64,000 bases of DNA from JAOUEA01 sp963825635 (GTDB lineage Bacteria; Actinomycetota; UBA4738; HRBIN12), in the NCBI GenBank assembly GCA_963825635.1, contig CAWGTU010000001.1, forward strand, positions 310,001 through 374,000, written 5' to 3'. Position 1 is the stretch's first letter. Every line of letters begins with the position of its first letter. This document shows, piece by piece, positions 51,525 through 59,065 of the stretch. Below the pieces are notes generated by a model. The model was given only the letters and a program-made list of their open reading frames with translations. It did not search any database and was not told the DNA's origin. The translations under genes were made by a program, and so were the position numbers.

Positions 51525-53201
51525 ATGGTCGGCGAACGCCCACGCAGCTGGGAGGTCACGGAAGGGCCCCAACGCGCCCCCGCCCGGGCGATGCTGCGCG
51601 CCGTCGGCTTCAGCGAAGAGGACTTCGGCAAGCCGCAGGTCGCCGTCGCATCGAGCTGGAACGAGGTCACCCCCTGCAACTACCACCTCGACAAGCTCGC
51701 CGCGCTCGCGAAGGAAGGCGTCCGTCAGGGCGATGCCGTGCCGATCGAGTTCACGACGATCGCCGTGAGCGACGGCATCGCGATGGGTCATGAGGGCATG
51801 AAGGCGTCGCTGATGAGCCGCGACCTCATCGCCGACTCGGTCGAACTCGTGATGCACGCCGAGCGCATGGACGCGCTCGTCGGCATCGCCGGCTGCGACA
51901 AGAGCGAGCCCGGCATGCTCATGGCGATGGCCCGCATGAACCTGCCGAGCGTGTATCTCTACGGTGGCACGATCCTGCCGGGCAGTTACGAAGGCCGTGA
52001 CATCACGATCCAAGACGTCTTCGAGGCCGTCGGGGCGCATGCGAAGGGCTCGATCGACGACGCGGAGCTCCGCGGCATCGAGCGCGCCGCGTGCCCGGGC
52101 ACGGGCTCGTGCGCCGGCATGTACACGGCGAACACGATGGCCGCCGTCGGCGAGGCGATCGGCATGTCGCTGCCGGGCGCCGCGTCACCGCCCGCGGTCG
52201 ACTACCGGCGCGAGGTCGCCGCGCGGGAGTCAGGCATCCAGGCCGCGACGCTGGTCGCCGAGGGCGGGCCGCTGCCGCGCGACATCATGACCAAGGAGGC
52301 GTTCGAGAACGCGATCGCGGTCGTGATGGCCTTGGCCGGTTCGACGAACGCCGTGCTCCACCTGCTCGCGATCGCGCGCGAGGCCCACGTCGACCTGCAG
52401 CTCGACGACTTCGACCGCGTCGCGCGCGACGTGCCCCACCTCGTCGACGTGCGCCCGGCCGGCCGGTTCGTGATGAGCGACATCGACCGTGTCGGCGGTG
52501 TGCAGGTCGTGATGAAGGAACTGCTCGACGCCGGGCTCCTGCACGGCGACTGCCTGACCGTGACGGGGAAGACGATCGCCGAGAACCTCGGGGCGATGGA
52601 CGTCGCGGCCCCCGACGGCGAGGTTATCCACCCGCCCAGCGACCCGATCCACCCGTGGGGTGGTCTCGCGATCCTTCGCGGCAACCTCGCGCCCGACGGA
52701 GGCGTGATCAAGGTGGCCGGCGCCGCGAGCACCTCGTTCGAGGGTGCGGCGAAGTGCTTCGACTCCGAGCAGGCGGCGTTCGACGCGCTGACGGCCGGCT
52801 CGATCGGCGCGGGGGACGTGATCGTGATCCGCTACGAAGGCCCGAAGGGCTCGCCCGGCATGCCGGAGATGCTCGCAGTGACCGCGGCGGTCGCCGGGGC
52901 CGGCCTCGGCAAGGACGTCGCGCTGATCACCGACGGCCGCTTCAGCGGCGCGACGAAGGGGTTCAGCGTCGGCCATATCGCGCCCGAGGCGTGTGTCGGC
53001 GGCCCGATCGCGCTCGTGCGCGACGGCGATCGCATCCGCATCGACGCCGACGCTCGCCTGATCGAGGTGGCAGTCGACGATACCGAGCTCGAGCGCCGGC
53101 GCAGGGAGTGGCACGAGCCCGAGCCGAAGTACACGCAGGGTGCGCTCGCGAAGTACGCACGGTCCGTGGGCTCGGCCGACCATGGGGCGGTGACCTGGTG
53201 A
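51525..53201 (+). CDS. ilvD: Dihydroxy-acid dehydratase
   Basis: A 558-residue enzyme of branched-chain amino acid biosynthesis, converting 2,3-dihydroxy-isovalerate and its homologue to the 2-oxo acids. Iron-sulfur ligands and family motifs are intact: TPCNYHL (about 47), AGCDKSEPGMLMAM (about 125) and CPGTGSCAGMYTANTM (about 192), then ITDGRFSGATKG (about 468) near the C-terminus. The length is normal. It overlaps threonine synthase by four bases (GTGA), linking valine/isoleucine synthesis to threonine supply. ilvB lies about 10 kb to the right. Confidence 0.95.
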   Translation: MVGERPRSWEVTEGPQRAPARAMLRAVGFSEEDFGKPQVAVASSWNEVTPCNYHLDKLAALAKEGVRQGDAVPIEFTTIAVSDGIAMGHEGMKASLMSRDLIADSVELVMHAERMDALVGIAGCDKSEPGMLMAMARMNLPSVYLYGGTILPGSYEGRDITIQDVFEAVGAHAKGSIDDAELRGIERAACPGTGSCAGMYTANTMAAVGEAIGMSLPGAASPPAVDYRREVAARESGIQAATLVAEGGPLPRDIMTKEAFENAIAVVMALAGSTNAVLHLLAIAREAHVDLQLDDFDRVARDVPHLVDVRPAGRFVMSDIDRVGGVQVVMKELLDAGLLHGDCLTVTGKTIAENLGAMDVAAPDGEVIHPPSDPIHPWGGLAILRGNLAPDGGVIKVAGAASTSFEGAAKCFDSEQAAFDALTAGSIGAGDVIVIRYEGPKGSPGMPEMLAVTAAVAGAGLGKDVALITDGRFSGATKGFSVGHIAPEACVGGPIALVRDGDRIRIDADARLIEVAVDDTELERRRREWHEPEPKYTQGALAKYARSVGSADHGAVTW

Positions 53202-54442
53202 CCGCACACCCGACGATCACATCGCCCGCCGCGCTGCAGTGCCGCATCTGCGGCCAGCAGTATCCGGTCGAAGCGCTCACGATCTGTGAAGAGTGCTTCG
53301 GGCCACTCGAGCCCGCCTACGACCTGCAGTCGGTCGACGGTGTCGACTTCCGCAAGCAAGCGGAAGCCGGCCCGCAGACGCTCTGGCGCTACGAGTCGTT
53401 GCTGCCCGGAGGTCCCGGCATCGAGCGGGTCGACCTCGGCGCGGGCTTCACGCCGCTCCGCCGGGCCGACAACCTCGCTGCGGCGATCGGTCACGAGGGC
53501 GTGATCTGGGTCAAGGACGACTCGGTGAATCCCTCGAACAGCTTCAAGGACCGTGTCGTGAGCGTCGCGACCACGATGGCGCGCGCGTTCGGCTACGAGG
53601 CGATCTCGTGCGCCTCGACCGGCAACCTCGCGAACGCGACCGCGGCTCACGCTGCGAAGGCCGGCATCGAGTGCTTCGTGTTCGTGCCCGAGGACCTCGA
53701 GCGGGCGAAGATCCTCTCGACGGAGGCCTACGGCGCGAAGGTCGTCGCGGTGAAGGGCAACTACGACGAGGTGAACCGCCTCTGCAGCGAGGTCGCGGAC
53801 GCACTGCCGTGGGCGTTCGTCAACGTGAACATGCGCCCGTACTACGCCGAGGGCTCGAAGTCGCTGGGTTTCGAGACCGCGGAGCAGCTCGGCTGGCGGC
53901 TCCCCGACCATGTGGTCGTGCCGATCGCGAGCGGGGCGCTGCTCACCAAGATCCACCGAGCGTTCGGCGAGCTGATCGCGATCGGCGCGGTCGAGGAGAA
54001 GCCCTACCGCGTCTCCGGCGCGCAACCCGAGGGGTGCCGGCCGGTCGCGCAAGCCTTCCTCGACGGCGCCGACGAGGTCACGCCCGTCAAGCCGGACACG
54101 ATCGCTCGTTCGTTGGCGATCGGCGCGCCGGCCGACGGCTTCTTCGCGCTGAAGGTCTCGCGCTCGACCGGTGGTCACATCGAGTGGTGCACCGAGCAGG
54201 AGATCCGCGAGGGCATCCGGCTGCTCGCGTCGACCGAGGGCGTGTTCACCGAGACGGCCGGCGGGGTCACGATCGCGAACCTCAAGCGCATGGTCGACCA
54301 GGGCATCGTGGAGCCGGGGGAGGAGGTCGTCGCCTACGTGACCGGGAACGGCTACAAGACGATCGACGCACTCGAAGGCTTCCTCGAGCCCACGTACCAC
54401 GTGGCTCCCGACCTCGACGAGTTCCTTGCCGCGCTGGGCTGA
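53198..54442 (+). CDS. thrC: Threonine synthase
   Basis: A 414-residue PLP enzyme converting O-phosphohomoserine to threonine. The N-terminus has a small Cys4 element (CRICGQQYP and CEECFGP), common in longer threonine synthases. The PLP Lys is in DDSVNPSNSFKDRVVS (about 114), SCASTGNLANATAAHAAKAG follows (about 144), and GALLTKIHRAFGEL lies near residue 247. GTG start overlapping the ilvD stop. Coupling with ilvD fits the use of threonine as the isoleucine precursor. Confidence 0.93.
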   Translation: MTAHPTITSPAALQCRICGQQYPVEALTICEECFGPLEPAYDLQSVDGVDFRKQAEAGPQTLWRYESLLPGGPGIERVDLGAGFTPLRRADNLAAAIGHEGVIWVKDDSVNPSNSFKDRVVSVATTMARAFGYEAISCASTGNLANATAAHAAKAGIECFVFVPEDLERAKILSTEAYGAKVVAVKGNYDEVNRLCSEVADALPWAFVNVNMRPYYAEGSKSLGFETAEQLGWRLPDHVVVPIASGALLTKIHRAFGELIAIGAVEEKPYRVSGAQPEGCRPVAQAFLDGADEVTPVKPDTIARSLAIGAPADGFFALKVSRSTGGHIEWCTEQEIREGIRLLASTEGVFTETAGGVTIANLKRMVDQGIVEPGEEVVAYVTGNGYKTIDALEGFLEPTYHVAPDLDEFLAALG

Positions 54443-54452
54443 GGTGGGTCCG

Positions 54453-54998
54453 ATGAACGACTTCTGGCACGCGGTGGCGATGCTCCGGCTCGACCGCCCG
54501 CTCGGACTCGCGGAGCTCGAATCCTGCTTCGCCGAAGGCAAGCCGGCCGAGGGTCTCGTCGGCTTCCGGAAGGGGAGGCTGCTCGCCGTCACGAACGGGT
54601 ACGCCCTCGACGGCGCGGCCGAGGGCCTCGGCCGTCTCTGGATGCCGTGGCGTGGCAAGGACTTCTCGCGACAGGCCGCCGAGGGCGTCAACCTGTTCAC
54701 CCAGGGTGGGCGGCGCGTGATCCGCGTGGCGTTCCCGCGCTACCGTGATCTCACCGACGACGATCAGGGTGTGGCGGCGTTCCGGTTCGTGACGAGCATC
54801 GGCCCGAGCGTCACCCACCCCGACCGGACGGTCTTGCGCCTCGACTACCGGAGCGTCGCCGAGAACCCGACCGTGGTGCGTCGGGTGCACGACGAGCTCG
54901 TGCAGCTCGACGACGGCCTGTTCCTCGGACAGGCGCTGCTCTCGCGCGGCGGCCGTCGCCGCAGGATCGCCTGGTTCTCGCAGGAGGCGGCCGCGTGA
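54453..54998 (+). CDS. Conserved-looking protein of unknown function downstream of thrC
   Basis: A 181-residue protein from ATG 54453, after GAGGTGGG; it begins 10 bases after thrC and is probably cotranscribed. It opens with NDFWHAVAMLRLDRPLGLAE and contains WMPWRGKDFSRQAAEGVN and AWFSQEAAA at the end. No signal peptide or membrane segment. No family recognised. Trp- and Arg-rich segments suggest a compact soluble domain. Confidence 0.6.
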   Translation: MNDFWHAVAMLRLDRPLGLAELESCFAEGKPAEGLVGFRKGRLLAVTNGYALDGAAEGLGRLWMPWRGKDFSRQAAEGVNLFTQGGRRVIRVAFPRYRDLTDDDQGVAAFRFVTSIGPSVTHPDRTVLRLDYRSVAENPTVVRRVHDELVQLDDGLFLGQALLSRGGRRRRIAWFSQEAAA

Positions 54999-55001
54999 CC
55001 G

Positions 55002-55460
55002 CTAGGTGTCGATCGAGTAGATGAAGTCGAACTCGGCCGGATCGTCACGGAACCGGAGGTGCATGACCCCGGTCGCGTTGCGGAACGAGCCCGTGCCCCC
55101 CGTGATGGCGAGGTTGCTCTCCTTCGTGTCGTAGAACGGACCTTCGACCGTCACGGAGCCACCGCCGAGCCACGCCGTCCAGCTGCACTGCCAGAAGCCG
55201 CGGGCCGCGTCGACCCGGATGCAACTGCCCTGATCGCGCCCGACCTTCTCCGTGTTGGTCTCGTCGTACAGCTTGTTCGCGAACGTGAGCAGGTCCCCGT
55301 TCGAATCGCCCGGCGCCCCGAGGTCGACCACCTCGTCGGTGGTCGCGCGTTCCACGACCGAGATGACCGTGGGTCCACCGTCGGCACCGGCCGGAACCGT
55401 GCCGGCCGCAGCCGCGATCACGAGGAGTCCCATGGCCGCGGCGATCGCGAGTGTGCGCAT
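55002..55460 (-). CDS. Secreted allene-oxide-cyclase-like barrel protein
   Basis: A 152-residue protein; ATG 55460 follows GGAAGGGAGGG. Signal peptide RTLAIAAAMGLLVIAAAAGT with cleavage near AGA/ADG. The mature part has the allene-oxide-cyclase/dirigent-like beta-barrel signature: GSCIRVDAARGFWQCSWTAW, VEGPFYDTKESNLAITGGTG (about 115) and FRNATGVMHLRF. In bacteria these are secreted barrels of unknown function. It ends four bases from the convergent unknown gene. Confidence 0.75.
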   Translation of the reverse strand: MRTLAIAAAMGLLVIAAAAGTVPAGADGGPTVISVVERATTDEVVDLGAPGDSNGDLLTFANKLYDETNTEKVGRDQGSCIRVDAARGFWQCSWTAWLGGGSVTVEGPFYDTKESNLAITGGTGSFRNATGVMHLRFRDDPAEFDFIYSIDT

Positions 55461-55558
55461 CGCGCCCTCCCTTCCCGTTGCCTCTAGGAGCCACCCTAGA
55501 CCTGCCCCTCGACGACGGGAACCCCGCCCCACTGCCACTGGTTCGCAGCGACGGTCGG

Positions 55559-56446
55559 CTATCGCGACGATACGTCGATCGTCACGGCGGCCACGTGCGC
55601 GAGCCGCGCGTCGAGGACGCGAATGAGCTCGACCGTGACCTCGGTGCCCGCGCGGGTCAATGCTCGCAGCGCATCGAGGTACTCAGACGTTGTCCGCCAC
55701 AGGTCGAGTCGCGAGCGGTGCTCGCCGGTGACCGTTCCGAAGTAGCCCCTCAGCAGGGCGTCGCTGCGCGCAGCGTTCAGGCGCAGGTGCGCGGCGACGC
55801 TCCCTAGGTCCTCGAACGGGTCGCCGGCGCCCGCCCATCGATAGTCGATGATCCAGACGTGCTCGCCGTCGAGCAGCAGGCTCGAGGTCGTGAGATCGCC
55901 GTGGCAGGCGACCATCGTCCGCGGCTCGGCGGTGACGAGGTCCTCGATACCTCGGACCGTCTCGGCCGCCGCCGATTCGGACCCCGGCATCGTCGTCCCG
56001 CGCGCCATCGCGATGCGACGGAGCTCTCGAGCCTCCTGGAACACCGAGCGCTGGATGCCCGGGGGCGGACACGCGTGCAGCGCGCGGATCGAGCCGACCA
56101 CCGAGGCGAGCACGTCGTCGCGCTCGGCATCGCTCGGGTCGAGGCGGCGGCCGGGAGCGAAGCGGGTCACGAGGCAGCCCAGCTGGGGCAGCGACGCGAT
56201 CACCTCGGGAGCCACCCCGGCGCTCGACGCTGCGCGCGCCACCTCGAGCTCGCTCGTTCCGTCCACCCGGGGGCGGTCGCTGGACGGTGACGCGAGCCGG
56301 AGCATGAAGAGCTCGCCGTCGGCCTCGATCAGGTAGTGCCGTTCGTCATGGCCGACCGACACCGGCGTGACGCCGATGTCGCGGCCGCGCCACGCGCCGA
56401 CCGCGCGGATCGCAGCCTCGAGCCGGGGGTCGCTGCGAGGCTCCAT
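55559..56446 (-). CDS. Phosphotransferase family protein (APH / choline kinase-like)
   Basis: A 295-residue kinase-fold protein. The catalytic loop is VACHGDLTTSSLLLDG (about 190), with Asp as base, and the metal motif is WIIDYRWAGAGDPFEDLG (about 208). An N-terminal nucleotide-binding lobe HYLIEADGELFMLRLASP precedes them. It resembles aminoglycoside, choline or thiamine kinases; the substrate is unknown. TACGGT lies 8 bases before the ATG, so it may be leaderless. No neighbour explains its role. Confidence 0.8.
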   Translation of the reverse strand: MEPRSDPRLEAAIRAVGAWRGRDIGVTPVSVGHDERHYLIEADGELFMLRLASPSSDRPRVDGTSELEVARAASSAGVAPEVIASLPQLGCLVTRFAPGRRLDPSDAERDDVLASVVGSIRALHACPPPGIQRSVFQEARELRRIAMARGTTMPGSESAAAETVRGIEDLVTAEPRTMVACHGDLTTSSLLLDGEHVWIIDYRWAGAGDPFEDLGSVAAHLRLNAARSDALLRGYFGTVTGEHRSRLDLWRTTSEYLDALRALTRAGTEVTVELIRVLDARLAHVAAVTIDVSSR

Positions 56447-56669
56447 CGCGTGCGACCGTACGAGGCGGGCGCGCCGATGGTCAAACGTCGTGGGAACGAC
56501 CGGCGAACACGCTGTCCGACATCGCCGGTTCCTGCTAGCGTTGTGGCCGAGGGCACCGATCGCGGTTTCACGCTTCGAGCAGTTCCCTCACCCGGCTGTC
56601 ACGGCCGGCGCCGACGGGCCAGCATCATGCACGATGCCCGATCCGGCGGAAGGAAGGAGGGGATCGCAC

Positions 56670-56873
56670 GTGGCAACAGGAACCGTGAAGTGGTTCAGCT
56701 CCGAGAAGGGCTTCGGCTTCATCACGCCTGACGACGGCAGCGCCGATGTGTTCGTGCACTTCAGCGCGATCTCTGGCGAGGGGTACCGCAACCTCGATGA
56801 GAACCAGAAGGTCGAGTACGACGTCACCCAGGGCCAGAAGGGCCCGCAGGCGGCGAACGTCCGAGGCGTGTAG
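56670..56873 (+). CDS. cspA: Cold-shock protein (CspA family)
   Basis: A 67-residue single cold-shock domain. GTG start after GGAAGGAGGGG. Both RNA-binding motifs are present: KGFGFITPDDG (RNP1) and DVFVHFSAI (RNP2). It binds single-stranded nucleic acid and acts as an RNA chaperone. A clear hairpin terminator follows 24 bases after the stop. The roughly 220-base region upstream may form a structured 5' leader, as in other csp genes, but I see no defined element. Confidence 0.92.
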   Translation: MATGTVKWFSSEKGFGFITPDDGSADVFVHFSAISGEGYRNLDENQKVEYDVTQGQKGPQAANVRGV

Positions 56874-56897
56874 CACTTCTCGCGTCTCACACACGCA

Positions 56898-56927
56898 ACG
56901 AGGCCGGCGCGAACGCGCCGGCCTCGT
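56898..56927 (+). terminator. Intrinsic-type terminator after the cold-shock gene
   Basis: ACGAGGCCGGCGC pairs perfectly over 13 bp with GCGCCGGCCTCGT around a GAAC loop. Only a weak T-rich tail follows, as is common in high-GC bacteria. Confidence 0.75.
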
Positions 56928-56950
56928 TCGTGTTCCCCCGTGGCGTGCTC

Positions 56951-56956
56951 TAAGGT
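56951..56956 (+). promoter_or_regulatory. -10 element of a leaderless promoter
   Basis: TAAGGT ends 6 bases before the GTG at 56963. Confidence 0.5.
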
Positions 56957-56962
56957 GCCGAC

Positions 56963-57427
56963 GTGGACTGGGCCGTGCTCCTGCACGTGCTGACGGCGTT
57001 CGCTTTCGTCGCGGGCCTCGTCGGCAGGGATGTCGCGATCGCCCAGGCTCGTCGATCGAACGACCTCGCCTCCATCACGACCTTGCTCGTGGTCGCGCAC
57101 CGATTCGACTCGATCGTGAAGGTGGGTTCGATCACCGTGCTCGTCTTCGGGGTGGTCGCGATGGTGGTCGGGGACCTGTCACTCGCCGACAACGGATGGC
57201 TGGTCGCTTCGATCGCGCTCTTCGCTGCGGTCGGACTCCTCGTGCCGACCGTCTTCCTGCCCCGCGGCAAGGTGTTCGAGCGTGCGCTGGCCGACGCGAG
57301 GCGGCGCGGCGATGTGACACCTGAGCTCACCGCGGCGTTCCGTGACCGCGCCGTCTCGCTCGCCAGGAACGCCGAGCTCGTGATCGTGGTCGTGATCATC
57401 GGACTGATGGTCCTCAAGCCGTTCTGA
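56963..57427 (+). CDS. DUF2269-like integral membrane protein
   Basis: A 154-residue membrane protein with four helices. The N-terminal WAVLLHVLTAFAFVAGLVGR and the cytoplasmic AHRFDSIVKVGSI resemble the DUF2269 family. GTG start, apparently leaderless. It shares one base with the next gene, a small lipoprotein-like ORF. Function unknown. Confidence 0.68.
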   Translation: MDWAVLLHVLTAFAFVAGLVGRDVAIAQARRSNDLASITTLLVVAHRFDSIVKVGSITVLVFGVVAMVVGDLSLADNGWLVASIALFAAVGLLVPTVFLPRGKVFERALADARRRGDVTPELTAAFRDRAVSLARNAELVIVVVIIGLMVLKPF

Positions 57428-57702
57428 TGCCCCTCCTCGTCAGGTCGATCACCTCGGTTCTCGCTCTGACGATGTTCGCGTTCGCATGTATCGCGACCGA
57501 GCCATCCGGCGAGCTCACCGGTGTCACGCGGACGGTCACCTCGCTGCCGGGGGCCACGATCCCGGCCGGGCTGCGCCTCGACGCCACGTTCCGAGACGGC
57601 ACGATCGAGGGCTCCTCGGTGGAACGATGGAAGTTCTCCGGTCCCGCCTTCCAACTGCTGAACGAGACCGGCACCGTCGAAGCGACCTGCGCGCCCGCCT
57701 GA
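57427..57702 (+). CDS. Short META-domain-like lipoprotein, possibly truncated
   Basis: A 91-residue protein. A hydrophobic leader (SITSVLALTMFAFAC) ends in a lipobox-like Cys. The mature part, LTGVTRTVTSLPGATIPAG then ATFRDGTIEGSSV, follows the opening pattern of META/HslJ domains but stops well short of a full domain (about 100 residues) and lacks the usual GCNxY segment. It may be a decayed or minimal version. Its ATG shares one base with the upstream stop. Confidence 0.5.
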   Translation: MPLLVRSITSVLALTMFAFACIATEPSGELTGVTRTVTSLPGATIPAGLRLDATFRDGTIEGSSVERWKFSGPAFQLLNETGTVEATCAPA

Positions 57703-57887
57703 GCGAGCACCGATGTGGTGCGCGTTGCTGGTCGGCGCCGTGATCGGGGAGTTCGCGCTCCTCGGCCAAGCGGTTCCGGTCGCACCCGTCCTTCCGAGGT
57801 TCGGACCCAAGGCTTGCCTTGCAGTCGCTCCGGGACTACCGTTCCCCGGGTCGACCGTCCGCGTCGGCATCTTCGAGGGGGGATTCG

Positions 57888-58319
57888 ATGAGTAGCACGG
57901 GAGTGAAACGACCAGGAGTGGTGACGTTCATCGGCGTCATCCTGTACATCCAGGCCACGCTGGCGGCCGTCGCGGCGATCATGGCGTTCGCATACAAGAC
58001 GCGGCTCAGCGACGCGATCTCGGCCCAGAGTGGCGTCGACCTCTCGGGTGACAACATCATCGCCTTGGGTGTGGTCGAGGCGCTCACGGCCATCGTGCTG
58101 TTCTTCGTGGCCGCGGGCATCATGCGCGGGAGCCGCGGGTACCGGCTCTTCGTCGCGATCGTCGAAGGGTTCCGCATGACCACCGCGTTCTTCTACATGC
58201 TGTGGCACCACGACGGCCCGTTCCTGGAATCGGGGCTGTTCACGCTGGCGATCGGCGTCTTCGTCTTGTGGGCCCTGTACCACGAGAAGGCCGACGAGTA
58301 CTTCGAAGCCACCGGGTAG
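57888..58319 (+). CDS. Small four-helix membrane protein
   Basis: A 143-residue protein from ATG 57888, after GAGGGGGG. Four hydrophobic segments: VVTFIGVILYIQATLAAVAAI, VVEALTAIVLFFVAAGIM, LFVAIVEGFRMTTAFFYML and LFTLAIGVFVLWALY. The sequence pattern resembles small actinobacterial membrane proteins annotated only as hypothetical. A terminator hairpin follows 30 bases after the stop, so the gene is probably monocistronic. The 185 bases before it hold nothing I can identify. Confidence 0.65.
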   Translation: MSSTGVKRPGVVTFIGVILYIQATLAAVAAIMAFAYKTRLSDAISAQSGVDLSGDNIIALGVVEALTAIVLFFVAAGIMRGSRGYRLFVAIVEGFRMTTAFFYMLWHHDGPFLESGLFTLAIGVFVLWALYHEKADEYFEATG

Positions 58320-58349
58320 GTCACCCGGTCGATACGAGCACCGCACCAG

Positions 58350-58375
58350 GGCCGCCGGGGGACACCCCGGCGGCC
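58350..58375 (+). terminator. Hairpin terminator
   Basis: GGCCGCCGGGG and CCCCGGCGGCC form an 11-bp perfect stem with a four-base loop, followed by TTCGTG. A second palindrome (GATCCCC/GGGGATC) follows at 58381-58396. Confidence 0.7.
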
Positions 58376-58459
58376 TTCGTGATCCCCGGGGGGATCACGC
58401 CGCGGCGAAGTCTCCTCCGATGCCTGCCATGAGGCTCGGCGCGGATCGAGGCTTGGCCC

Positions 58460-58843
58460 TCAGGTGGTGAACACCGACGACGCGGTGGCGGATGCCTCGC
58501 CGGTCCGAGGTGAGGCGAGCGCGGCCCGGAGCAGTTCGAGGGGTTCGGTGTTGACACGGAAGAAGGCCCATCGGCCGCGCTGCTCACGCTTGACGAGCCC
58601 TGCGTCGGCAAGCACCTTGAGGTGATGGCTCACGGTCGGCTGTGACAGGCCGAGCGGCTCGGTCAGGTCGCAGACGCATGCTTCCCCTTCAGCGCAGGCG
58701 CTGATGATGCTCAAGAGCCGGAGCCGTGCCGGATCTGCGAGTACCCGGAGGGCTGCCGCGAGCCGATCGGCCTCCTCCTCGTCGAGCGGTTCCGAGAACA
58801 CCGGCGGGCAGCACGCGGGGTCGATCGCCTGGATGAGTTTCAC
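58460..58843 (-). CDS. arsR: ArsR-family arsenic-responsive repressor
   Basis: A 127-residue regulator with GTG start. A winged helix-turn-helix (DPARLRLLSII, then LGLSQPTVSHHLKVLADAGL) carries the CVCDL motif (EACVCDLTEPL) that binds As(III) in classical ArsR, and a second Cys pair at the N-terminus (DPACCPPVF). It is divergent from the arsenic mini-ORF and arsR-arsC fusion, with two TATCGATAC-like repeats in between. Probably represses both directions and is released by arsenite or antimonite. Confidence 0.85.
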   Translation of the reverse strand: MKLIQAIDPACCPPVFSEPLDEEEADRLAAALRVLADPARLRLLSIISACAEGEACVCDLTEPLGLSQPTVSHHLKVLADAGLVKREQRGRWAFFRVNTEPLELLRAALASPRTGEASATASSVFTT

Positions 58844-58861
58844 CAGGTCATATTGACACTC

Positions 58862-58900
58862 ATCGATACTTGCGACAATATATCGACCACTATCGATACG
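58862..58900. promoter_or_regulatory. Candidate ArsR operator, two ATCGATAC repeats
   Basis: ATCGATAC occurs at 58862-58869 and again at 58892-58899 (within TATCGATACG), 30 bases apart, or about three helical turns, with a partial TATCGA between at about 58881. The AT-rich stretch is unusual here and overlaps the promoter regions of both arsR and the mini-ORF. Confidence 0.5.
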
Positions 58901-58934
58901 TGATGTCGACGGATCGTCGAGAGGAGGTGCCGAG

Positions 58935-58970
58935 ATGAACGAGGGATGCTGCCCGTCCGGTTGCTGCTGA
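58935..58970 (+). CDS. Cys-rich mini-ORF, 11 residues (MNEGCCPSGCC)
   Basis: An ATG 7 bases after GAGGAGG opens an 11-codon ORF with four Cys in two CC pairs. It lies between the divergent arsR and the arsR-arsC fusion and is followed after 10 bases by a strong hairpin. The next gene has its own promoter, so the mini-ORF may be a separate unit. It could be a metal(loid)-binding peptide or a cysteine/arsenic-sensing leader; mycobacterial poly-Cys leader ORFs are a precedent. Confidence 0.5.
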   Translation: MNEGCCPSGCC

Positions 58971-58980
58971 ACATCGAGCG

Positions 58981-59026
58981 GGGTGGTCGCCGTCCCGGGG
59001 CAGGGCCTTCCGAGCGGCGACCACCC
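58981..59026 (+). terminator. Hairpin after the Cys-rich mini-ORF
   Basis: GGGTGGTCGCC (58981-58991) pairs perfectly with GGCGACCACCC (59016-59026). A TCCTT tail follows. It could terminate the mini-ORF transcript or attenuate read-through into the arsR-arsC genes. Confidence 0.55.
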
Positions 59027-59029
59027 TCC

Positions 59030-59059
59030 TTGACGACCACAAATCTCTCAACATAGATT
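59030..59059 (+). promoter_or_regulatory. Promoter of the ArsR-ArsC fusion gene, leaderless
   Basis: TTGACG (59030-59035) and TAGATT (59054-59059) are spaced by 18 bases; the ATG starts 6 bases after the -10 element. Confidence 0.6.
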
Positions 59060-59065
59060 GAGGCG

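Noticed and set aside
57713..57895. 60-codon plus-strand ORF between the META-like and four-helix membrane protein genes
   Set aside because: No ribosome-binding site, no conserved pattern, and it overlaps the start of the supported next gene.
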